From assembly GCF_900109095.1 (NCBI RefSeq), contig NZ_FNYZ01000011.1, positions 62,001 to 126,000 on the forward strand: a stretch of 64,000 nucleotides of DNA, given 5' to 3'. Under the pieces are notes generated by a model, which was given only the letters and a program-made list of their open reading frames with translations, ran no database searches and had not been told where the DNA came from. The translations under genes were made by a program, and so were the position numbers. The stretch is from Sphingobium sp. AP50. GTDB taxonomy: Bacteria > Pseudomonadota > Alphaproteobacteria > Sphingomonadales > Sphingomonadaceae. This document shows, piece after piece, positions 45,221 through 55,625 of the stretch; position 1 is the stretch's first letter, and the number at the start of each line of letters is the position of its first letter.

Positions 45221-46816
45221 ATGGCCAAGATTAACCGTATCCACACGATCCTGATGGCGAGCTGCGCCTGCCTGGGCCTGAGCGCCTGCGGTGCCGACGA
45301 CATCGCCTCGCCCGGTGAAGGCACGATCGTCATCCCGACCCCGACGCCCACGCCGACCCCCACGCCGACGCCGACCCCCACGCCGACCCCGACTGCGGTG
45401 ACGCCGGCCGCGAGCTGCCCGACCATCGCCGGTTCGGACCAGTTCAGCGATCTGGGCACCATCACGGACGGCACCAACACCTGGCGCAACTGCGGCTTCC
45501 CCTCGCGCTTCAACAGCACGACGGCGATCGCCAAGACGACCGGCGTGATCTACTCGCTGCCCGGCCGCGTCGATGTCGGCACCGATCAGGGCGCTGCCAG
45601 CACCAACACGGTCACGCTCAATGTCGATCCGGGCGTGGTCGTCTTCGCCAGCACCGGCAACGCCTATCTGGCCGTCAACCGCGGTAACAAGATCAACGCC
45701 GTCGGCAGCGCCAGCGCGCCGATCATCTTCACCAGCCGTGAAAACGTCACCGGCGCCGCGACCGACCAGTCGTCGGGCCAGTGGGGCGGCATCGTGCTGC
45801 TCGGCCGTGCGAAGATCACCGACTGTCAGGCGCCTGCCGCCGCCGCCGGCACTACGGCTTGCGAACGCGACACCGAAGGTACCAGCAACGCCCTGTATGG
45901 CGGCGCGACCGACACCGACAGCTCGGGTCGCCTCAGCTATGTCCAGATCCGCTATTCCGGCTTCGTCCTGGCCGACGGCAAGGAATTGCAGGGCCTGACC
46001 CCCTCGGGCGTCGGCACCGGCACCGTCATCGACCACATCCAGGTTCACAACAGCTCGGACGACGGCATCGAAGCCTTCGGCGGCAGCGCGAACATGAAGT
46101 ATCTGGTCCTGACCGGCAACGAAGACGATAATCTCGACACCGACGTCGGCTTCCGTGGCACCGCCCAGTTCGTCATCTCCGCCCAGCGCGAAGGTAACAA
46201 TATCGGCGACACCTTCCTTGAAACCGACTCGAACGGTTCGGCCACCAACAGCAACGCCAGCGAAGACGCCCTGCCGCGCCAGTATCTGAAGGTTGCCAAC
46301 TTCACCCACATCCAGCGTTCGAACACCGGCGACGACGGCGCGTCGATGCTGCTGCGCGGCGGCGCCGACCTGGCGCTGGTCAACGGCATCATCGTCAGCC
46401 CGAACCAGAGCTGCCTGCGCATCAACGGCGCTGCCGCGGTCCGCGACGCTGACACCACGCTTCAGGACGCCGGCAAGCCGCGCTACCTGTCGGTCGTGAT
46501 GCAGTGCAACAGCACGCCGTTCAAGGGCACCGGCACGGGCGTCGACGCCGCTCTGGTCCAGTCGATCTTCACCGCCGGCGCGAACAGCAGCTATACCTAC
46601 ACCCCGTCGCTCACCAGCCTGTTCATCAACGGCGCGACCGAAACGGCCGTGACCGCGATCGATCCCAAGACGATCGACAGCGCCTTCACCACCACCGCCT
46701 ATATCGGTGCGGTCAAGGACAGCAGCGACACCTGGTATGCCGGCTGGACCTGCAATTCGGTGACCGCCAGCTTCGGCAGCACCAGCGGCAACTGCACCGC
46801 CATCCCGACGACCTGA
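45221..46816 (+). CDS. Surface lipoprotein with Thr-Pro linker and beta-helix-like domain
   Basis: 531 residues. Lipobox LSAC with Cys23. Residues about 38-58 are a Thr-Pro repeat, a spacer typical of surface-exposed lipoproteins. The rest has repeated short strands and Asn/Gly/Asp turns (VDPGVVVFASTG, QWGGIVLLGRAKI, IDHIQVHNSSDDGIEAFGG), consistent with a right-handed parallel beta helix, and several Cys pairs. No enzyme motif is recognised. It precedes the TonB receptor by 89 bp and probably forms a pair with it. Export to the surface by the nearby T2SS is a hypothesis. Confidence 0.8.
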   Translation: MAKINRIHTILMASCACLGLSACGADDIASPGEGTIVIPTPTPTPTPTPTPTPTPTPTAVTPAASCPTIAGSDQFSDLGTITDGTNTWRNCGFPSRFNSTTAIAKTTGVIYSLPGRVDVGTDQGAASTNTVTLNVDPGVVVFASTGNAYLAVNRGNKINAVGSASAPIIFTSRENVTGAATDQSSGQWGGIVLLGRAKITDCQAPAAAAGTTACERDTEGTSNALYGGATDTDSSGRLSYVQIRYSGFVLADGKELQGLTPSGVGTGTVIDHIQVHNSSDDGIEAFGGSANMKYLVLTGNEDDNLDTDVGFRGTAQFVISAQREGNNIGDTFLETDSNGSATNSNASEDALPRQYLKVANFTHIQRSNTGDDGASMLLRGGADLALVNGIIVSPNQSCLRINGAAAVRDADTTLQDAGKPRYLSVVMQCNSTPFKGTGTGVDAALVQSIFTAGANSSYTYTPSLTSLFINGATETAVTAIDPKTIDSAFTTTAYIGAVKDSSDTWYAGWTCNSVTASFGSTSGNCTAIPTT

Positions 46817-46905
46817 TCGGACCCACGACCTCAACAGGGGCGGGGGAGCGTGCACTCGCTTCCCCGCCTTCTTTGCACTGATTTTTCCCAAGGGGGACTA
46901 ATAGC

Positions 46906-49596
46906 ATGTCGAAGCCGCTCAGCCTGGCGCGCCTGCTCCTGATTTCCACCGCGCTGGTCGCACCTATGGCGATGGCGCAGACCGACACCGCTTCCACACC
47001 CGCCGGTGATGCCGGCATGTCGACCACACCCAGCGCCGCCGATGAGGCCGCCGCGCAGGAAGGCAATGTCGACGTATCGATCCCCGGTTCCGACATCATC
47101 GTCACCGGTCGCCGCACCAGCAATATCTCGCAGGCCGCGCCGCAGGTGGTGAACGTCCTGTCCGCCGCCGACATCAAGCGCACAGGCGAAGGCGACATCG
47201 CCGGCTCGCTCCAGCGCGTCACCGGCCTGTCGGTCGTGTCGGGCGGCTATGTCTATGTGCGCGGCCTTGGCGATCGCTACTCGCTCGCCCTGCTGAACGG
47301 CTCGCCCCTCCCCAGCCCGGAACCGCTCAAGCGCGTCGTTCCGCTGGATATCTTCCCGACCAGCGTGATCGCATCGACCCTGGTGCAGAAGAGCTTCTCG
47401 GCCAACTTCCCCGGTGAATTCGGCGGCGGCGTCATCAACCTGACGACCAAGGCGATCCCGACCGAATCCTATCTGGAAATCGGCGGCGGCGTTGCCGGCA
47501 ATACCGAAAGCTCGGGCCAGATGGGCTACACCTATTATGGCAGCAAGTCCGACTGGACCGGCTTTGACGACAGCTCGCGCGACGTACCGCCGCTGCTGAA
47601 GCAGGCCTTTGGTTCGGGCACGCCCTTCGCCAATATGGATCGCAGCGATCTTCAGGCGATGTCGATGCAGTTCCTGAACAGCGCGACTTCGGTCCTGCAA
47701 CGGACCAACAGCCTGCCGTTCAACTTCTCCGGCTCGCTCAACGCCGGTACCGCGCTGGATATTGGCGACGCGCGCCTCGGCATCATCGCCACCGCTGGCT
47801 ACAGCAACAAGTGGCGCACCCGCGACAATCTCCAGCAGGCTTCGCTCACCGTGTCGGAAGGCGCGGGCAAAAGCTATCATCAGGTCGTCACCGACAATCA
47901 GGTGACGGTCAACGGCCTGCTCGGCTTCGGTCTGGAATGGGGCGACCAGAAGGTTCGCTGGACCAACCTCTATATCCGCGACACCCTGAAGCGCGCCGCG
48001 CTGTCGGTCGGCCAGAATGACGGCCTGATCCAGGGCGCGGATTACATGACGCAGCAGACCGCCTGGTATGAACGCCAGTTGATCGACACCCAGTTCACCG
48101 GCGAATTCAAGTTCAGCGACGAACTCAGCCTCGATCTGCGCGGCGGCTATGCCAATTCGCAGCGCGAAGCCCCCTATGAGCGGGAATTCGTCTATGTCCG
48201 CTCCAACCGCGATCTGGAAACCGATCCGGTCGGCGATCGCTTCGTCAACGCGCTCAATCGTCAGCGCGGCGACGCCTCGGTCACATTCAGCGACCTGAAC
48301 GAAGATCTGTGGTCGGGCGGCGCGGACCTCAGCTACAAGATTTCGCCCAAGTTCACGATCACCGGCGGCTATGCCTATACCGACACGAAGCGCACCTCGT
48401 CGCGCTACGAGCTGCATTTCGACGCCACCAACCTGCCGATCGCCGTGCAGCAGTTGCGCCCCGACTATCTGCTGTCGGACGGGACGATCCAGCTGTACGA
48501 TCTGACCCTGCTCGACTTCTCGGGCAATTATCCGGTCTATGACGCCGCGATGCGCGTCCATGCCGGCTATGGTCAGGTGAAGGCGGAACTGTTCGATGGC
48601 CTCAGCATCGACGCCGGTGTCCGCTATGAAAGCGGCCGCCAGTCGGTGACGGGTGTTGACGTCTATTCGACCGGCGCAACCCCCTTCAACCAGATCAAGA
48701 ATAACTATTGGCTGCCGGCCGTCACGCTGACCTATGATGTCGGCGGTGGCCTGCAATTCCGGGCTTCGGGGTCCAAGACCCTCGCTCGCCCGCAGTTCCG
48801 CGAACTGATCGCCCAGCCTTTCATCGACACCGACTCCAACCGCTTCTATCGCGGCAACCCCTATCTTCAGGATAGCGAGCTGTGGAATGCGGACGTTCGG
48901 GCCGAATGGTATATGGGCCGCGAAGAGCGTCTGACGGCCTCGGCCTTCTACAAGAAGATCAAGAACCCGATCGAAACCTATACCACGATCAGCGATACCT
49001 ATGCGGTGACGACCAGCTTCGCCAACGCACCGGAAGCCACGCTTTATGGCGCCGAGTTCGAAGCGCAGAAATATATCCCGCTCGACAATTGGGATTCAGC
49101 CTTCTTCCAGACGCGCCGCATCGCGCTGATCGCAAACTACACCTATACCCAGTCAAAGCTGAAGGTCAGCGACGGCGACACTACCATCCCCTATACCTAC
49201 ACCACCGGCGATCTGCCGGCGGCGTCGGACTATTTCGTGGATGGCGCGCCGCTCACTGGCCAGTCGGACCATCTGGTCAACCTGCAACTCGGCCTGGAAG
49301 ATACGGACAAGCTGTCGCAGCAGACCCTGCTGCTCACCTATGCCAGCCCCCGCGTCACCAGCCGTGGCCCGAACCTGCAACCCGACATCAAGGAAAAGCC
49401 GGGCCTGCAACTGGACTTCGTCGCGCGTCAGGGCATCACCCTGCCCGGCGGCATCAACAGCGAACTGAAATTTGAAGCCCGCAACATCACCGGCCGCAAA
49501 TATCAGGAATTCCAGGAACAGGGCGGCACGAAGGTCTATTATAACAAGTACAAGCTGGGCACGACCATCGCCGCCTCGCTGACCGTCGCTTTCTGA
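46906..49596 (+). CDS. TonB-dependent outer-membrane receptor
   Basis: 896 residues. Signal peptide ends near AMAQ (residue 25); a Thr/Ala-rich stretch, then SDIIVTGRR, a TonB-box-like motif, a plug domain (QRVTGLSVVSGGYVYVRGLGDRY and NFPGEFGGGVINLTTK), and a 22-strand-type barrel ending in an aromatic residue (SLTVAF). No STN signalling domain is seen. It takes up a substrate powered by TonB-ExbBD. The substrate is unknown; context suggests a partner lipoprotein. Confidence 0.93.
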   Translation: MSKPLSLARLLLISTALVAPMAMAQTDTASTPAGDAGMSTTPSAADEAAAQEGNVDVSIPGSDIIVTGRRTSNISQAAPQVVNVLSAADIKRTGEGDIAGSLQRVTGLSVVSGGYVYVRGLGDRYSLALLNGSPLPSPEPLKRVVPLDIFPTSVIASTLVQKSFSANFPGEFGGGVINLTTKAIPTESYLEIGGGVAGNTESSGQMGYTYYGSKSDWTGFDDSSRDVPPLLKQAFGSGTPFANMDRSDLQAMSMQFLNSATSVLQRTNSLPFNFSGSLNAGTALDIGDARLGIIATAGYSNKWRTRDNLQQASLTVSEGAGKSYHQVVTDNQVTVNGLLGFGLEWGDQKVRWTNLYIRDTLKRAALSVGQNDGLIQGADYMTQQTAWYERQLIDTQFTGEFKFSDELSLDLRGGYANSQREAPYEREFVYVRSNRDLETDPVGDRFVNALNRQRGDASVTFSDLNEDLWSGGADLSYKISPKFTITGGYAYTDTKRTSSRYELHFDATNLPIAVQQLRPDYLLSDGTIQLYDLTLLDFSGNYPVYDAAMRVHAGYGQVKAELFDGLSIDAGVRYESGRQSVTGVDVYSTGATPFNQIKNNYWLPAVTLTYDVGGGLQFRASGSKTLARPQFRELIAQPFIDTDSNRFYRGNPYLQDSELWNADVRAEWYMGREERLTASAFYKKIKNPIETYTTISDTYAVTTSFANAPEATLYGAEFEAQKYIPLDNWDSAFFQTRRIALIANYTYTQSKLKVSDGDTTIPYTYTTGDLPAASDYFVDGAPLTGQSDHLVNLQLGLEDTDKLSQQTLLLTYASPRVTSRGPNLQPDIKEKPGLQLDFVARQGITLPGGINSELKFEARNITGRKYQEFQEQGGTKVYYNKYKLGTTIAASLTVAF

Positions 49597-49618
49597 TCCC
49601 ATCCGTAATCGCAAAGCA

Positions 49619-49653
49619 AAAGGGCCAGTCCGCCATGTGCGGGCTGGCCCTTT
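49619..49653 (+). terminator. Intrinsic terminator after the TonB receptor gene
   Basis: Stem AAAGGGCCAG (49619-49628) with CTGGCCCTTT (49644-49653); inner CCGC/GCGG pairing. Confidence 0.85.
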
Positions 49654-49718
49654 CGCCATTATACGCCAAAAGGGCGCGGCCCCTTCCCCCCGCCCCCATG
49701 TCGCGCTAAGGCTCTGTC

Positions 49719-50309
49719 ATGATCCTCGTCATCGACAATTATGACAGCTTCACCTGGAACCTCGTCCATTATCTGATGGAGCTTGGCGCACAGGTGGAGG
49801 TCGTCCGCAACGACGCCATTTCGGCCGGACAGGCGCTGTCCAGCGGGGCGAAGGCCTTCCTGCTCTCGCCCGGCCCCTGCACACCCAATGAAGCAGGCGT
49901 CAGCCTGGATCTGGTCGCCGCCTGTGCCGACGCGGGTGCGCCGCTGCTCGGCGTATGCCTTGGCCATCAGGCGATCGGCCAGCATTTCGGTGGCAAGGTG
50001 GTGCGGGGCGGCCTGATGCATGGCAAGACCTCTCCGGTCAGCCATGACGGCACCGGCCTGTTCACCGGCCTGCCCTCGCCCTTCACCGCGACCCGTTATC
50101 ATTCGCTGATCGTGGAAAATATCCCCGACACTTTGGTCGTCAACGCGACCAGCGAAGACGGCTCGGTCATGGGCTTCCGCCACGCGACGCTGCCGATCCA
50201 TTCGGTGCAGTTCCACCCGGAAAGCATCGCCACCGAACATGGCCATGACATGCTGGCCAATTTCCTGCGCATCGCCGGCCTGCCGGTGCGGGAACGCGAA
50301 GCGGCCTGA
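49719..50309 (+). CDS. trpG: Anthranilate/aminodeoxychorismate synthase, glutamine amidotransferase subunit
   Basis: 196 residues. Class I amidotransferase: nucleophile in [10 protein letters not shown] and His/Glu in VQFHPESI. It feeds ammonia to TrpE (or PabB). Followed by a secreted unknown, trpD and trpC in the same direction, so tryptophan biosynthesis is the main role. trpE is not in the window. Confidence 0.95.
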   Translation: MILVIDNYDSFTWNLVHYLMELGAQVEVVRNDAISAGQALSSGAKAFLLSPGPCTPNEAGVSLDLVAACADAGAPLLGVCLGHQAIGQHFGGKVVRGGLMHGKTSPVSHDGTGLFTGLPSPFTATRYHSLIVENIPDTLVVNATSEDGSVMGFRHATLPIHSVQFHPESIATEHGHDMLANFLRIAGLPVREREAA

Positions 50310-50316
50310 CCCGGCC

Positions 50317-51306
50317 ATGCGGCGGCGATTGGCTTTTCTGATCGCCGCCGCGCTGCTGAACGTTGCGGGCGCAGCTTCAGCCAAATCCCCGGATCGCTGC
50401 TCTCCGGCGATAGCCAAATCCACGGACATAGAGACGATTCAGTCCAACTATCGCGACTGGGCCGGTCAATGCGTGCGGGTGCAGGGACTGGGTATCGATC
50501 GACATCTCTATGCCGACCGGCAGGCCCTGACCGAACACACCCCGCCTTTTGGTGAGGGCGCCCTTCGGTCGATCGTGCTGTATCCCAATAACAAGACAGG
50601 CCGCCTGCCTGAAAACCGCCCGCGAATGATCGAAGTGACCGGCCGTGTCGGCAGTTGTCAGGACGCGAATGATGCCATCGCCGAAATGCAGACTGGCGCA
50701 CCGGACCAGATTATCATGGTAGGCGGCTACTGCCACACCTCCCTAGCCACCTATATCAGCCCGTCCCATATCCGGGTGATCGATCCGACACGGCCAGCAC
50801 GCCTGACCGAAGCGGAAGTGCCGCCGGAACAGCGCGATATCATGGATGCGCCCACTGACTGGCCCGCACTTCCCGCTATGCGAGACACTGCCCACGCCCT
50901 GTTCAACGCGCTGGCAAAACGCGATCGGGCCGCCTTCGTTCGGCTGAGCGAGCCATATTATGATTGGCCGATACCGGCAAAGGAAGCGAAGCAGAATTTC
51001 GCCCGCCTAACCGCGCCCAAAGCCGCCTTCGCCCACGTGCCCGCCGCCACGCAACAGGAACGCGCCTTCACGGAGCGCCTGATGCCGGAGGAAGGCACGC
51101 CCTCCGGCCTGCTGCTCTGCCGCTGCAAGACATCGGACTGCACCGGCAAATGGCCCGCGCTGCGCCGCGATGCCGATAACCTGCCCGAGCGCCCCTATCT
51201 CTGCATCGCAGCGAACAACTATCTGCTGGGGCCAGGCAAAGCCACCGTCATTCAGGCGACCGCTCCTCTGGCAAAAGACGGCTTTGCCGAACCTTCCGCC
51301 CCATAA
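50317..51306 (+). CDS. Secreted hypothetical protein inside the trp cluster
   Basis: 329 residues from ATG 50317, seven bases after trpG. Signal peptide (MRRRLAFLIAAALL ... ASA). The mature part has six or more Cys (for example CSPAIAK, QCVRVQG, GSCQDAN, LLCRCKTSDC) and a central linker of PTDWPAL type. I recognise no domain. It probably shares the trpG transcript; the link to tryptophan is not evident. Confidence 0.7.
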   Translation: MRRRLAFLIAAALLNVAGAASAKSPDRCSPAIAKSTDIETIQSNYRDWAGQCVRVQGLGIDRHLYADRQALTEHTPPFGEGALRSIVLYPNNKTGRLPENRPRMIEVTGRVGSCQDANDAIAEMQTGAPDQIIMVGGYCHTSLATYISPSHIRVIDPTRPARLTEAEVPPEQRDIMDAPTDWPALPAMRDTAHALFNALAKRDRAAFVRLSEPYYDWPIPAKEAKQNFARLTAPKAAFAHVPAATQQERAFTERLMPEEGTPSGLLLCRCKTSDCTGKWPALRRDADNLPERPYLCIAANNYLLGPGKATVIQATAPLAKDGFAEPSAP

Positions 51307-51463
51307 TTGTCCTATCCCGGCAGGCAGGCCTATACTGCCCCTGCATCCATTGCGAATATAACTCAAATAGGAAATTATATGTCAGGATTTGCGGGAAATA
51401 TGCGAAGTTAAGCGTGCGCGCCCCCTCGACACTGCCGCCCCCCGCCGACTAAGGCAGAGGGCG

Positions 51464-52456
51464 ATGACCAGCCTGCCCGATCCTTCCGCACCGCTCTCCG
51501 CCGACGCCGCCGCCACGGCCTTCGACCTGCTGTTCGACGCCGATCTGCCGGAAGAGGATATCGCCGCCTTCCTCGTCACCATGGCCCGACGCGGCGAAAC
51601 CGCGACCGAAATCGCCGCCGCCGCCCGCGCCATGCGCGCCCGGATGATCCCGGTCAGCGCCCCGGCCGGCGCGATCGACGTCTGCGGCACCGGGGGCGAT
51701 GGCCATCACACGCTCAACGTCTCCACTGCCGTCAGCCTTGTCGTGGCGGCAGCCGGTGTCCCCGTCGCCAAACATGGCAACCGCGCCGCCTCGTCCAAGG
51801 CCGGGGCCGCCGATACGCTCGAAGCGCTGGGCCTCGACCTCGACAAGGCCGCCGCCACCGCCGAAGCGACCCTGACCGATCTCGGTATCTGCTTCCTCTT
51901 CGCGCAAAACTACCACCCGGCGCTCAAACGCCTCGGCCCGATCCGCAAGGCGATCGGCGAGCGTACCATCTTCAACCTGATGGGACCGCTCGCCAATCCG
52001 GCCAATGTCCGTCGCCAGCTCGTCGGCATCGCCCGCCCGGCCTATGTCCCCATCTATGCCGAAGCGCTCGCCGAACTGGGCGTCGATCGCGCCATGATCA
52101 TCTCCGGCGACGAAGGGCTGGACGAACTGTCGCTGGCGGGCGGCAACGACATGGCCGAAGTGAAGGGCCATGACCTCGTCGCCATGCACCGCCTGACCGC
52201 CGCCGAACTCGGCCTTTCGACCCATCCGGTCGAAGCGATCCGGGGTGGCGACGCCGCCCATAACGCCGCTGCCCTGCGCGCCCTGCTGCAAGGCGAACCG
52301 GGGCCGTATCGCGATGCCGTGCTGCTGAACGCCGCCGCAGCCCTTGTCGTCGCGGACGCGGCCCATGATCTGCGCGAAGGCGTGGAGGAAGCCGCCGAAA
52401 CCATCGATCGTGGCCTTGCCAACGCCCTTTTGAATTGCTGGATTGCCTATTCATGA
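51464..52456 (+). CDS. trpD: Anthranilate phosphoribosyltransferase
   Basis: 330 residues from ATG 51464 with an AGAGGG site. Key motifs [15 protein letters not shown] and [10 protein letters not shown] match the family. It transfers phosphoribosyl to anthranilate. The ATGA overlap with trpC shows coupling. Confidence 0.96.
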   Translation: MTSLPDPSAPLSADAAATAFDLLFDADLPEEDIAAFLVTMARRGETATEIAAAARAMRARMIPVSAPAGAIDVCGTGGDGHHTLNVSTAVSLVVAAAGVPVAKHGNRAASSKAGAADTLEALGLDLDKAAATAEATLTDLGICFLFAQNYHPALKRLGPIRKAIGERTIFNLMGPLANPANVRRQLVGIARPAYVPIYAEALAELGVDRAMIISGDEGLDELSLAGGNDMAEVKGHDLVAMHRLTAAELGLSTHPVEAIRGGDAAHNAAALRALLQGEPGPYRDAVLLNAAAALVVADAAHDLREGVEEAAETIDRGLANALLNCWIAYS

Positions 52457-53244
52457 CCAACAAGCTCATCGAAATCTGCGACTTCAAGCGCGAGGACGTC
52501 GTCCGTCGCAAGGCCGCGACCAGCATCGCCGCGCTGCACGCCCGCGCCAGCGAACAGACGCCCCCGCGCGGCTTCCGCAAGGCGCTGGACGATTCCGCCC
52601 GCTCCGGCTTCGGCCTGATCGCCGAAGTGAAGAAGGCCAGCCCCTCCAAGGGCCTGATCCGCGCCGATTTCGATCCGCCCGCCCATGCACAAGCCTATGC
52701 CGCCGGCGGCGCGGCCTGCCTCTCGGTCCTCACAGACGAGCCCTATTTTCAGGGTCATGACGATTATCTGATGGCCGCCCGCTCCGCCTGCGCCCTGCCC
52801 GTGCTGCGCAAGGATTTCCTGGTCGATCCCTGGCAGGTGCTGGAAAGCCGCGCACTCGGCGCCGACGCCATCCTGATCATCGTCGCCGCATTGGACGACG
52901 GCCAGATGCAGGAGATCGAGGACGCGGCCCTTGGTTTGGGCATGGACGCCCTGATCGAAGTGCATGACGAAGCCGAACTGGAACGCGCACTCGAACTCCG
53001 CTCGCGCCTGATCGGCGTCAACAACCGCGACCTGCGCGACTTCACCGTCGACTTCGCCCGCACCTATGAACTGGTGGGCAAGGCACCCGAAGGCTGCACC
53101 TTCGTCGCCGAAAGCGGCCTTGGCAGCCATGCCGATCTCGTCGCCATGGCCGACCATGGCGTCCGCTGCTTCCTGGTCGGCGAAACGCTGATGCGTCAGG
53201 CCGATGTCGAGGCGGCGACGCATAACCTCCTGACCGGGCAATGA
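52453..53244 (+). CDS. trpC: Indole-3-glycerol-phosphate synthase
   Basis: 263 residues. TIM barrel with [34 protein letters not shown] and [11 protein letters not shown]. It makes indole-3-glycerol phosphate. No fused TrpF. Overlaps trpD and moaC by four bases each. Confidence 0.97.
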   Translation: MTNKLIEICDFKREDVVRRKAATSIAALHARASEQTPPRGFRKALDDSARSGFGLIAEVKKASPSKGLIRADFDPPAHAQAYAAGGAACLSVLTDEPYFQGHDDYLMAARSACALPVLRKDFLVDPWQVLESRALGADAILIIVAALDDGQMQEIEDAALGLGMDALIEVHDEAELERALELRSRLIGVNNRDLRDFTVDFARTYELVGKAPEGCTFVAESGLGSHADLVAMADHGVRCFLVGETLMRQADVEAATHNLLTGQ

Positions 53245-53711
53245 CCGGCCTCACCCATCTGGACGAGGATGGCGCGGCGCGCATGGTCGATGTCGGTGCC
53301 AAGGCGGTGACGGCGCGCGAAGCCGTCGCCACCGGCCGCATCGATATGAGCGGGGAAGCCGCCAAAGCAATCGCGGATGGGCTGGTCAAGAAGGGCGACG
53401 TCCTCGCCGTGGCGCGGGTCGCCGGCATCATGGCGGCCAAGAAGACCGCCGATCTCATCCCGCTCTGCCACCCGATCGCGCTCAGCGCCGTGACGGTCGA
53501 TTTCGATCTGGATGGCAACGGCGTCACCGTCACCGCCACCGCCCGCACCGCCGGCCAGACCGGGGTCGAAATGGAGGCACTAACCGCCGCTTCGGTCGCG
53601 CTGCTGACCGTCTATGACATGGCCAAGGCGCTGGACAAGGGGATGATCATCGGCGGCGTCCGCCTGATCGCCAAGAGCGGCGGCAAGTCCGGCGACTGGC
53701 GCGCCGCATGA
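53241..53711 (+). CDS. moaC: Cyclic pyranopterin monophosphate synthase MoaC
   Basis: 156 residues. Conserved [11 protein letters not shown] and [10 protein letters not shown] segments; Lys in KKTADLIP. It makes cPMP in molybdenum cofactor synthesis with MoaA. Coupled to trpC and moeA; trpC-moaC-moeA is a common order in this order of bacteria. Confidence 0.96.
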   Translation: MTGLTHLDEDGAARMVDVGAKAVTAREAVATGRIDMSGEAAKAIADGLVKKGDVLAVARVAGIMAAKKTADLIPLCHPIALSAVTVDFDLDGNGVTVTATARTAGQTGVEMEALTAASVALLTVYDMAKALDKGMIIGGVRLIAKSGGKSGDWRAA

Positions 53712-54886
53712 GCCTCCTCCCGGTCGCCGACGCACAGGTGCGACTCTTCGCCCTTGCCCGCCGCCTTCCGGTCGAAACCGTGCCGATCGCTCAGGCAGCC
53801 GGTCGCTGGCTGGCGCAAGATGTGCTGGCACTGCGCAACCAGCCCTGGGCCGCCCTCTCCGCCATGGACGGTTATGCCGTGCGCGCCGCCGAACATCCCG
53901 GCCCCTGGCGCGTCACAGGCGAAAGCGCCGCCGGATCAGCCGACCTTGCCCCGCTCGCCCCCGGTGAAGCGATGCGCATCTTCACCGGCGCGCCCTTGCC
54001 AGCCGGTGCCGACGCCATCCTGATCCAGGAAAATGCCACGCGAGACGGCGACAGCCTGACCGCCAGCGGCGATCCCCTGCCCGCCGGTCGCCATATCCGC
54101 GCCGCCGCATCGGACTTTGCGCGGGACAGCCTGCTGCTCAAAGCCGGTACGCCTCTCGGCCCCGCCCAGATCGCCCTTGCCGTGCTGGGCGGCCATGGCC
54201 AGTTGCCGGTCGTCGCCCGACCAAAGGTCGCGCTGCTTTCCACCGGCAATGAACTGGTCGCCCCCGGCCTGCCCACGCCCCCCGGCGTCCTGCCCTCGTC
54301 CAATGCGCCGATGCTGGCCGCCATGCTCGCAACGCTGCCCTGCGACGTCATCGACCTCGGTATCGTGCCCGACGATCTGGACGCCATGGTCTCCGCGCTG
54401 GAACAGGCGGCACAGGCCGACATCATCGTCTCCACCGGCGGCGCGTCAGTCGGCGACCATGATCTGGTGCGCCCCGCCTTCCTTCAGGCCGGCGGCTCGC
54501 TCGATTTCTGGAAGATCAGGATGCGCCCCGGCAAGCCACTAATGGCCGGTCGCCTGAACGACGCCCTGTTTCTGGGCCTCCCCGGCAATCCGGTATCTGC
54601 CTTCGTAACCGGCACCCTGTTCCTGCTGCCGCTGGTCCGCCATATCTGCGGCGCCGCCCATCCGCTGCCCCTGACGGGTGAAGCCACACTAGCCGCGCCG
54701 CTCCCGGCCACCGCCGAACGGGACGATTATCTGCGCGCCTTCCGCAGTCCGGATGGCATCGTTTCCGTCACCTCGCAGGACAGCGCCGCCACCGCCGCCA
54801 TGGCACAGGCCGATTGCCTGATCCTGCGTCCCGCCGGATCGCCCGAAGCGCGTTCCGGCGACCGGGTGACGATCCTGCCGCTCTGA
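53708..54886 (+). CDS. moeA: Molybdopterin molybdenumtransferase MoeA
   Basis: 392 residues. SAMDGYA near the N-terminus (Mo insertion), [24 protein letters not shown] and GLPGNPVSA are visible. It inserts molybdate into adenylated molybdopterin. The stop is one base from the converging acetyltransferase gene, with no terminator between. Confidence 0.95.
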   Translation: MSLLPVADAQVRLFALARRLPVETVPIAQAAGRWLAQDVLALRNQPWAALSAMDGYAVRAAEHPGPWRVTGESAAGSADLAPLAPGEAMRIFTGAPLPAGADAILIQENATRDGDSLTASGDPLPAGRHIRAAASDFARDSLLLKAGTPLGPAQIALAVLGGHGQLPVVARPKVALLSTGNELVAPGLPTPPGVLPSSNAPMLAAMLATLPCDVIDLGIVPDDLDAMVSALEQAAQADIIVSTGGASVGDHDLVRPAFLQAGGSLDFWKIRMRPGKPLMAGRLNDALFLGLPGNPVSAFVTGTLFLLPLVRHICGAAHPLPLTGEATLAAPLPATAERDDYLRAFRSPDGIVSVTSQDSAATAAMAQADCLILRPAGSPEARSGDRVTILPL

Positions 54887-54887
54887 T

Positions 54888-55349
54888 CTATTCGATCATC
54901 CGGCGGAAATAGACGACCCGCTCCGTCTCGACAAAGCCGATCGCCGCATGAAAATCATGGCTGGCCTGATTGGCCAGATTGGCGTCGGACGCCATTTCGG
55001 TGCAACCCCGGCCCTTGCCCCAATCCATCACCGCATCGGCCAGCGCCCGCGCCGCGCCGCTCAGCCGCGCCGACGGCTCGACATAGATGCCCTCCAGAAA
55101 CAGTACCGGGCTGCTATCGCACCCATTCACATAATCATGCCGCAGCGTCGCTTCGGCAAAGCCGATAGGCTCCCCCGCCACATCGATCGCCAACAGGGAC
55201 AGAGCGTCGGCTCCGCCTTCGCGCAGCATCGCCAATATCTCGTCCCGATGCTCGTCGATCAGCCCGTCCGGCCACAGCGCATGCCGCATCAGCGCCCATC
55301 GTTCGACATGGGCGGCCTCCGCCCGAACGATGCGCACAACTGCGCTCAT
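54888..55349 (-). CDS. GNAT acetyltransferase, AAC(6')-I-like
   Basis: 153 residues. The segments MRHALWPDG, GFAEATLRHDYVNGC, LEGIYVEPSARLSGAARAL, SDANLANQASHDFHAAIGFVETERVVYFR closely follow aminoglycoside 6'-N-acetyltransferases of the AAC(6')-I class, more so than general GNAT proteins. Whether it acetylates aminoglycosides here is not known; a housekeeping role is possible. It overlaps the DUF1467 gene by four bases, so it sits in a core operon. Confidence 0.8.
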   Translation of the reverse strand: MSAVVRIVRAEAAHVERWALMRHALWPDGLIDEHRDEILAMLREGGADALSLLAIDVAGEPIGFAEATLRHDYVNGCDSSPVLFLEGIYVEPSARLSGAARALADAVMDWGKGRGCTEMASDANLANQASHDFHAAIGFVETERVVYFRRMIE

Positions 55350-55615
55350 CGCCCCGAATGATAGCCCGGCAACATGTCCAGCGTCACCCAGCCCTGCACA
55401 TAATTGGCATAATAGAGGGCGAAGAGTGCGGCCGACAGGATCGTCGCCCGCAACGCCACCCGGCCGGGCCGGAAATTGCTGGGCGCGCTGTCCGCCTGTC
55501 CCCGCAGCAACACCTCCCCGGTTTCATCGGGAGTGCGAATGCCGAAGGGCAGCATGATGAAGGCGCTGATCACCCACATCAGGAAATAGATGGCGAAGAC
55601 AGCGTACCAGTTCAT
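55346..55615 (-). CDS. DUF1467 family membrane protein
   Basis: 89 residues. Two transmembrane helices with MNWYAVFAIYFLMWVISAFIMLPFGIRT split by family features and a Thr-Pro-Asp-Glu loop. Downstream of rnj, as often in alphaproteobacteria. Function unknown. Confidence 0.88.
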   Translation of the reverse strand: MNWYAVFAIYFLMWVISAFIMLPFGIRTPDETGEVLLRGQADSAPSNFRPGRVALRATILSAALFALYYANYVQGWVTLDMLPGYHSGR

Positions 55616-55625
55616 GACGACCTGA

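Noticed and set aside
45131..46891. A 586-codon minus-strand frame opposite the lipoprotein gene
   Set aside because: Shadow frame; the Val/Gly/Ala/Asp-rich text mirrors the plus-strand gene, which has a signal peptide and lipobox.
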